Of a stretch of 64,000 nt of DNA, positions 58,500 to 64,000 are shown piece after piece. Location of the stretch: assembly GCF_036032445.1 (NCBI RefSeq), contig NZ_CP107932.1:3040501-3104500 (forward strand). The letters run 5' to 3'. Position 1 is the stretch's first letter. Each line of letters starts with the position of its first letter. Made by a program: the position numbers and the translations under genes. The stretch is from Nocardia sp. NBC_00416. Its GTDB lineage: Bacteria; Actinomycetota; Actinomycetes; Mycobacteriales; Mycobacteriaceae. The notes below the pieces were generated by a model. The model worked only from the letters and a program-made list of their open reading frames with translations. It made no database searches and was not told where the DNA came from.

Positions 58500-58519
58500 G
58501 CGTAACCAATCAGTTACGC
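58500..58519. promoter_or_regulatory. Likely ArsR-family operator
   Basis: GCGTAAC-CAATCA-GTTACGC, 7-bp inverted repeats around a 6-base centre, ending seven bases before the arsR start. Core AACCAATCAGTT resembles the pattern I recall upstream of other arsR-SRPBCC pairs; autorepression is inferred. Confidence 0.65.
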
Positions 58520-58526
58520 TTCATCG

Positions 58527-58916
58527 GTGGACGAGGTGGCCGCGGCGATCGCCGACCCGGTACGGCGCGAGATCCTGGAGATGCTGCGCGGCACCCGGCT
58601 CACCGCGGGCGCGATCGCCGCCCGCTTCCCGATCAGCCGGCCCGCCGTCAGCCGGCATCTGCGGGTACTCCGGGACGGCGGACTGGTCCACGACGAACTC
58701 GTGGGGCGGCAGCGGTACTACGCACTGGACACCGGACCGCTACGGGAGCTGAGCTCGTGGATCGCCACGTTGAACGGTCCGGACTGGTCGCACCGGCTCG
58801 ACGCGCTGGGCACCGAGATCTACCGGACCCGCCGGGAACACCGCGCAGACACCGGATCCGACCCCCGGCGCCACATCCGATCGGCACCATCCGACGACGA
58901 GGAGAACTCGGCATGA
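58527..58916 (+). CDS. ArsR-family regulator
   Basis: 129 residues. A winged helix: AIADPVRREILEMLRG, GAIAARFPISRPAVSRHLRVLRDGGLV (recognition helix) and GRQRYYALD (wing). It lacks the ArsR-type metal-binding Cys motif (CxC in the recognition helix), so metal sensing of that type is unlikely. The C-tail is charged. GTG start; the stop overlaps the SRPBCC gene by four bases. Such regulators typically control the partner gene and themselves. Confidence 0.85.
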   Translation: MDEVAAAIADPVRREILEMLRGTRLTAGAIAARFPISRPAVSRHLRVLRDGGLVHDELVGRQRYYALDTGPLRELSSWIATLNGPDWSHRLDALGTEIYRTRREHRADTGSDPRRHIRSAPSDDEENSA

Positions 58917-59407
58917 CCCTCCGACCCACCGGCAGTCTGGAGCCCACCCCGCACGGGCGCGATCTGATCCTCACCCGGACCTACCGCGCCCCCATCGAGG
59001 ACGTCTGGGCCAGCATCACCGAATCCGAACGCACCGCCCGCTGGTTCGGCCCCTGGCAGGGTGCGGCGGGACCCGGCCGGACCGTTCGGGTGCAACTGTC
59101 CTACGAGGACGGACAGCCGTGGAGCGAGTACACGATCGACACCTGCGTCCCACCGCGCCATCTCGCGTTGCGGGCGACCGACGAATCCGGCAGCTGGCAC
59201 CTGGAAGTGACGCTCACCGAACAAGGCGGGCAGACCGAACTGGTCTTCGTCCACCACCTGGAGTCGGCGGAGCAGGTCCCCGAAATCGGCCCCGGCTGGG
59301 AGTACTACCTCGACGCGCTCGGGGCGTCGCGCACTGATGCGCGACGCCCCGATTTCGACGACTATTACCCCGCCATGCGGGAGTACTACACGAACCTCGA
59401 CGGCTAG
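58913..59407 (+). CDS. SRPBCC (AHSA1-like) protein
   Basis: 164 residues. A START/Bet v1 fold of the AHSA1/SRPBCC type: [27 protein letters not shown] at the N-terminal side and [29 protein letters not shown] near the end. Co-translated with the ArsR protein, a common partnership. Ligand unknown. The 3' coding sequence contains a perfect inverted repeat, and its stop overlaps the yebC stop. Confidence 0.85.
   Translation: MTLRPTGSLEPTPHGRDLILTRTYRAPIEDVWASITESERTARWFGPWQGAAGPGRTVRVQLSYEDGQPWSEYTIDTCVPPRHLALRATDESGSWHLEVTLTEQGGQTELVFVHHLESAEQVPEIGPGWEYYLDALGASRTDARRPDFDDYYPAMREYYTNLDG
59320..59351. terminator. Perfect inverted repeat inside the SRPBCC gene end
   Basis: CGGGGCGTCGCGC-ACTGAT-GCGCGACGCCCCG: a 13-bp perfect stem with a 6-base loop, in the SRPBCC coding sequence. 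Because the SRPBCC and yebC stops overlap, a terminator for leftward yebC transcripts has to lie inside this gene, and this hairpin is 53 bases past the yebC stop. Its role is inferred. Confidence 0.5.
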
Positions 59408-60159
59408 TCGGCGTCCAGTTCGGCGAGCACCTCATCGGAGATGTCGACATTGGTGTACACGTTCTGGACGTCGTCGCTGTCCTCCAGCGCATCGACCAGT
59501 TTGAACACCTTGCGCGCCCCTTCGACGTCGACGGCGACGCTCACCGACGGCTGGAACCCGGATTCGGCGGAGTCGTAGTCGATATCGGCCGACTGCAGCG
59601 CCGAACGCACCGCGATCAGATCGCCGGGCTCGCTGATGACCTCGAACGATTCACCGAGGTCACTGACCTCTTCCGCGCCGGCGTCGAGCACCGCCATCAG
59701 CACATCGTCCTCGGACAGACCGTTCTTCTCCAGGGTGACGATGCCCTTGCGATGGAACAGGTAGGCGACCGAACCGGGATCGGCCATGTTCCCACCGTTG
59801 CGGGTCATGGCGACGCGCACCTCACCGGCGGCCCGGTTGCGGTTGTCGGTGAGACATTCGATCAGGACCGCGACACCGTTGGGGCCGTAGCCCTCGTACA
59901 TGATGGTCTGCCAGTCGGCGCCGCCGGCTTCCTCGCCACCACCGCGTTTGCGGGCCCGCTCGATGTTGTCGTTGGGAACCGACGATTTCTTCGCCTTCTG
60001 GATGGCGTCGAACAGTGTCGGATTGCCTTCCGGATCGCCACCACCGGTCCGGGCCGCCACCTCGATGTTCTTGATCAGCTTGGCGAACAGCTTGCCACGC
60101 TTAGCATCGATCGCCGCCTTCTTGTGCTTGGTGGTGGCCCATTTGGAGTGGCCGCTCAT
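59404..60159 (-). CDS. yebC: YebC/PmpR-family translation or transcription regulator
   Basis: 251 residues, YebC/TACO1 family. Typical start [21 protein letters not shown], then [20 protein letters not shown] and [20 protein letters not shown]. YebC-type proteins have been linked both to gene regulation and to translation of proline stretches. In relatives it lies upstream of pdxT as here. Its stop codon shares four bases with the stop of the convergent SRPBCC gene. Confidence 0.93.
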   Translation of the reverse strand: MSGHSKWATTKHKKAAIDAKRGKLFAKLIKNIEVAARTGGGDPEGNPTLFDAIQKAKKSSVPNDNIERARKRGGGEEAGGADWQTIMYEGYGPNGVAVLIECLTDNRNRAAGEVRVAMTRNGGNMADPGSVAYLFHRKGIVTLEKNGLSEDDVLMAVLDAGAEEVSDLGESFEVISEPGDLIAVRSALQSADIDYDSAESGFQPSVSVAVDVEGARKVFKLVDALEDSDDVQNVYTNVDISDEVLAELDAD

Positions 60160-60262
60160 TCCCTACTTCCTTCAGGTCGATGGCAGGTGTGCTGGTCCAC
60201 GCTACCGGCTGGTCGAGCGGACAATTCCGCCACCCTACTCGGGGCGACGCGCCGGGGCGCGC

Positions 60263-60916
60263 TCAGCGAGCGCGAACGAGGTCGACGAACATCCGGTGCA
60301 CCCGGTGATCACCGGTGACCTCGGGATGGAACGCGGTCGCCAGCACACTGCCCTGACGCACCGCCACGATCCGGCCCGCGGCGGGACCGCCGGGCACCCT
60401 GGCCAGCACTTCGACCCCGTCGCCGGCCCGCTCCACCCACGGAGCGCGGATGAACACCGCGCGCATCGGCCCGCCTTCGAGGCCGGCGAAATCCAGATCC
60501 GTTTCGAACGAATCGACCTGTCGCCCGAAGGCGTTGCGCCGCACGGTCATATCGATCCCGGACAGATGCCGGGCATCGGGCCGGGTATCGAGCACCTCGT
60601 CGGCCAGCAGGATCATTCCGGCACAGGAACCGAATGCGGGCATACCATCGCGCAGTCGCGCCCGCAGCGGCTCGAGAAGTTCGAAGATCTCGAGCAGTTT
60701 GCTGATGGCGGTCGATTCACCACCGGGCAGCACCAAGGCGTCGACGGCGGCGAGTTCGGCCGGGCGGCGCACCAGCACCGGTTCGGCTCCGCACAGGTCC
60801 AGCGCCGCGACATGCTCGCGCACATCGCCCTGTAGGGCGAGCACACCGATAGTGGGCGGGTCGCCGGAGTCCGGCGCCGCCACCCTCGAGTCCTGGAAAA
60901 CCGCGGATTCGTTCAC
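60263..60916 (-). CDS. pdxT: Pyridoxal 5'-phosphate synthase glutaminase subunit
   Basis: 217 residues. Class I glutamine amidotransferase that supplies ammonia to PdxS. Catalytic triad visible: nucleophile Cys98 in FGSCAGMIL, and His-Glu in AFHPEVTGD. Substrate region [16 protein letters not shown] start giving [10 protein letters not shown]; the first ~20 residues are unconserved and a later start is possible. It lies about 100 bases after yebC and is separated from pdxS by tesB and the uridine-kinase-like gene. Confidence 0.93.
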   Translation of the reverse strand: MNESAVFQDSRVAAPDSGDPPTIGVLALQGDVREHVAALDLCGAEPVLVRRPAELAAVDALVLPGGESTAISKLLEIFELLEPLRARLRDGMPAFGSCAGMILLADEVLDTRPDARHLSGIDMTVRRNAFGRQVDSFETDLDFAGLEGGPMRAVFIRAPWVERAGDGVEVLARVPGGPAAGRIVAVRQGSVLATAFHPEVTGDHRVHRMFVDLVRAR

Positions 60917-61021
60917 TCGTGCGAGCTTACGAGCCCGGCCGTTGTGGGCGAGGTCACCCCGGACCGCCATGAGCCGGGCGAACGATCGGCGCGCGCAAGA
61001 AGACCGGTACCCGGCCCGCGC

Positions 61022-61840
61022 TCACTCACGCAGGTTGCGGATCAGCCCCTCCTGGACCACCGCCGCGACCAGTCGGCCGCCCCTGTCGAAGATCTTCCCG
61101 CCCGTCAGCGCGCGACCGAAACCGGCAGACGGCGAGGACTGGTCGTAGAGCAGCCAGTCATCGGTGCGGAACGGACGCAGGAACCACATCGCGTGGTCGA
61201 GCGAGGCGTTCTGCGTGTGCTCGTCGGGATGGGTGACCTTGGACGAGCCGAGCAGCGTCATATCGCTCATATACGCCAATGTGCAGACATGGAACAGCGG
61301 ATCGTCGGGCAGCGGATGCCGGTAGCGGAACCACACCTGCTGGGGGGACACCACGCCGGGCCGCTGGGTCACCTGGTCCTGCGGTACCGGGCGGATATCC
61401 CAGTGCTCCCATTCCCGCATGGCCCACAGCCGCTCCGGGTCCATGGTGCTCTTGGCGTCGGGGAGATCGTTCGGCGGCTCCACATCGGCCATCTCGTCCT
61501 GATGCGACGGGCCGTCGTCACCGATGTGGAACGAGGCCGACATGGTGAATATCGCGTCGCCGTCCTGCACCCCGGTGACCCGGCGCGTGCAGAAGGAGCG
61601 ACCGTCGCGGATACGGTCCACCATGTAGACGGTCGGCGCGGACGGATTACCGGGCCGCAGGAAATAGCCGTGCAGGGAATGCACCTGAAAACGTGGCTCC
61701 ACCGTGCGCACCGCCGCGACCAGCGCCTGACCCGCCACCTGTCCACCGAAGGTGCGCTGCAGCTGGGTCTTGGTGGACGCGCCGCGGAAGATATCCCGCT
61801 CGAGGCGTTCGATCTCCAGTGCCTCTTCGATAGTCGCCAT
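61022..61840 (-). CDS. tesB: Acyl-CoA thioesterase II
   Basis: 272 residues, double-hotdog TesB family. FGGQVAGQALVAAVRTV in the first hotdog, HSLHGYFLRPGNPSAP, and HPDEHTQNASLDHAMWFLRPF in the second, with the D/T/Q catalytic area around DHAMWF and SAGFGRALTGGKIFD. Probably hydrolyses acyl-CoA in lipid turnover. Positioned between pdxT and pdxS as in mycobacteria. Confidence 0.92.
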   Translation of the reverse strand: MATIEEALEIERLERDIFRGASTKTQLQRTFGGQVAGQALVAAVRTVEPRFQVHSLHGYFLRPGNPSAPTVYMVDRIRDGRSFCTRRVTGVQDGDAIFTMSASFHIGDDGPSHQDEMADVEPPNDLPDAKSTMDPERLWAMREWEHWDIRPVPQDQVTQRPGVVSPQQVWFRYRHPLPDDPLFHVCTLAYMSDMTLLGSSKVTHPDEHTQNASLDHAMWFLRPFRTDDWLLYDQSSPSAGFGRALTGGKIFDRGGRLVAAVVQEGLIRNLRE

Positions 61841-61934
61841 CCGCTGACATTATCCCGAGCCGTCCGATTCCCACGATCCGGTCACGGGTAATCCCCGTCA
61901 CCGGTCAGCGGGCCGGAACTGCTGTGATGGTCGG

Positions 61935-62549
61935 ATGCCGCGATTCACTCCGATCACCCAGGACGCCCTCGCCGAACTGCTGACCCGGCGGCTGCGCGAG
62001 CTGAGCGGATACCGGGTGGTCGCCGTCGACGGAGCCGACGCGGCAGACCCGCTGGAGTTCGCCCGCCGCGCCGCCGACCGGGTCCGCGCCGACGGCCGCC
62101 CGGCGGAGCCGGTCTCGCTGCACGACTACGTCCGGCCCGCGTCGTTGCGCATGGAGTTCGGCCGCGACGAGACCGCCTACCGCACCGGCTGGTTCGATTA
62201 CGCGGCGCTGCGGCGCGAAATCCTCGATTCCCTCCGGGCACACGGCCGCTGGCTACCCGCGCTCTGGGACGAAACCGCCGACCGCTCGGCGCGAGCGCAC
62301 AGCCGGGTCGCGCTGCCCGGGACGGTGCTGTTCGTCGCGGGGCCGATGCTGCTCGGCCGCGGACTGCCGTTCGACCTCACCCTCCGGCTCGATCTCGGCG
62401 CGGCCGCGCTCGGCCGCCGCACCCCCGACGAGGCGGCGTGGACGATCCCGGGGCTGCTCGCACACGAACGGGACAGCACCGGGACACCCACCTATTTCGT
62501 ACGCTGGGACCATCCGGACCGCCCCGCGCTGCGCGACGGAACCGGCTGA
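61935..62549 (+). CDS. Uridine-kinase-like protein without P-loop
   Basis: 204 residues. Overall pattern is that of actinobacterial uridine-kinase-like P-loop proteins (VSLHDYVRPASLRMEFGRDE, then LVFVAGPMLLGRGLPFDL-type segment). But the nucleotide-binding motif reads VVAVDGADAADPLEF in place of GxxGxGK(S/T): no lysine and no serine. So it is probably not an ATP-dependent kinase; a binding or remodelled role is possible. Its opposite-strand neighbours are pdxS and tesB. Confidence 0.65.
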   Translation: MPRFTPITQDALAELLTRRLRELSGYRVVAVDGADAADPLEFARRAADRVRADGRPAEPVSLHDYVRPASLRMEFGRDETAYRTGWFDYAALRREILDSLRAHGRWLPALWDETADRSARAHSRVALPGTVLFVAGPMLLGRGLPFDLTLRLDLGAAALGRRTPDEAAWTIPGLLAHERDSTGTPTYFVRWDHPDRPALRDGTG

Positions 62550-62595
62550 TCAGGTGGGGTGGGTCCGCTCGCGAGCGGGCCCCCGCCCCGCATCC

Positions 62596-63516
<921 letters not shown>

Positions 63517-63657
63517 GGCAGCTCCTGTGTCTGTTGCCAGGTGGATCCTCGATGAACACCACGATTCTAGGTGGGCCGAAAAACCTTCTTCATAGCCAGT
63601 TGGCGGACACTGGACTGTTGGCGACCAGGGCTGATCGGCCGGAACTCGGATACTGGA

Positions 63658-63701
63658 CCGGAAAACAACACCGCCGGACCGGTGGGACACCGGCCCGGCG
63701 G
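63658..63701 (-). terminator. Intrinsic terminator after the 30-residue gene
   Basis: Read leftward: a 14-bp stem with one mismatch, built on CCGCCGG/CCGGCGG arms and a 3-base loop, then TGTTGTTTTCC, a U-rich tail. It lies between the tiny gene and the pdxS promoter region, so the tiny gene ends before pdxS. Confidence 0.7.
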
Positions 63702-63718
63702 GGCGTTGACGAACCGAT

Positions 63719-63811
63719 TCAGATCGGATTCACCACCAGCAGCTTCGCCCAGTACTCAGCGGCGCCGGGACCGAGAATCGGCAGCAGGTAATCGAACAAG
63801 ATGTAGGACAC
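63719..63811 (-). CDS. 30-residue protein with strong ribosome site
   Basis: Not a shadow of any neighbour. GTG start, GGAGGTGA seven bases upstream, stop TGA. Sequence begins [16 protein letters not shown] and ends LLVVNPI. It is hydrophobic with aromatic and polar residues (EYWAK) and no transmembrane signature longer than about 18 residues, so it could bind membrane or another protein. An intrinsic terminator follows and a CRP-type box and probable promoter precede it. No family recognised. Confidence 0.65.
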   Translation of the reverse strand: MSYILFDYLLPILGPGAAEYWAKLLVVNPI

Positions 63812-63879
63812 GTATTCACCTCCACACACCGAATCGACATATCTCCGGTGTATCAAACCGTTCGCGACACTATCACGAC

Positions 63880-63895
63880 AGTGAGCCCGGTCACA
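63880..63895. promoter_or_regulatory. CRP-type box
   Basis: On the minus strand TGTGA-CCGGGC-TCACT, nine of ten consensus positions of TGTGA-N6-TCACA. It lies about 70 bases upstream of the 30-residue gene. Mycolic-acid actinomycetes have a CRP homologue with this consensus. Confidence 0.5.
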
Positions 63896-63896
63896 C

Positions 63897-64000
63897 TCAA
63901 CGGATGGAACGGACTTCCGGATCTCCCTCGGCGTCCGCCGCCCGCGCCGCCTCCGCGAGCAGTTCGTCCAGGTGGTAGGGATAAACCGTCTCGCCCGCGG
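63897..64000 (-). CDS. C-terminal end of a further gene
   Basis: About 33 codons open to the window edge, ending SIR and a TGA just two bases from the CRP-type box. Visible sequence includes GETVYPYHLDELLAEAARAA. High third-position GC suggests real coding. Too short to name; in mycobacteria pdxH, a Nudix gene and pimA follow pdxS, but I cannot match it to any of them. Confidence 0.5.
   Translation of the reverse strand, partial: AGETVYPYHLDELLAEAARAADAEGDPEVRSIR

Overview
This is a high-GC actinomycete chromosome segment, most likely Nocardia or a close mycolic-acid relative. The gene content and order follow, from memory, the Mycobacterium tuberculosis backbone aroB, aroE, mltG, ruvX, alaS, rarA, aspS, hisS, ppiB, rel, apt, secF-secD-yajC, ruvB-ruvA-ruvC, yebC, pdxT, tesB, pdxS. 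GTG starts and 4-base ATGA/GTGA overlaps are common. I saw no rRNA, tRNA, CRISPR array, complete insertion sequence, integrase or relaxase.

Layout. 1-13.1 kb: shikimate genes (aroB truncated by the window edge, aroE), cell-wall and DNA-maintenance genes (mltG, ruvX, rarA), alaS and aspS, a phosphotransferase-like protein and membrane proteins. 13.2-18.4 kb: a secreted zinc peptidase, an EspC-like type VII secretion pair, a sterol-dehydrogenase-like SDR behind two KstR-type boxes, and a radical SAM protein behind a LexA-type box. 18.7-25.1 kb: korA-korB (2-oxoacid:ferredoxin oxidoreductase), a membrane protein, hisS and a membrane-anchored cyclophilin. 25.4-42.7 kb: a long leftward gene set for a type IV secretion-like machine, set between ppiB and rel where the mycobacterial order has nothing. 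It encodes a coupling ATPase, a VirB4 ATPase, an SCO6880 protein, a VirB6-like channel protein, two small two-helix membrane proteins, a VirB8-like protein, lipoproteins, a wall hydrolase, two MinD-like ATPases and a cutinase-family protein. 43-49.2 kb: rel, an ABC-F ATPase, two small secreted proteins and a gene-poor stretch. 49.2-57.8 kb: apt, a peptide-binding lipoprotein, secF-secD-yajC, a small DivIVA-type protein, and ruvC-ruvA-ruvB behind a second LexA-type box. 57.9-64 kb: a macro-domain enzyme, an arsR-SRPBCC pair with its operator, yebC, pdxT, tesB, a uridine-kinase-like protein without a P-loop, pdxS, a 30-residue gene with its own ribosome site and terminator, and the C-terminal end of one more gene.

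How the genes work together. Most backbone genes are housekeeping. The accessory feature of most interest is the roughly 17-kb secretion island. Nearly all its genes are translationally coupled, so it looks like one co-ordinately made envelope machine. It has no recognisable DNA-processing or integration genes, which suggests a resident secretion system or a stripped conjugative element. Regulatory boxes (KstR-type, LexA-type, ArsR-type, CRP-type) sit directly upstream of genes that fit or plausibly fit them.
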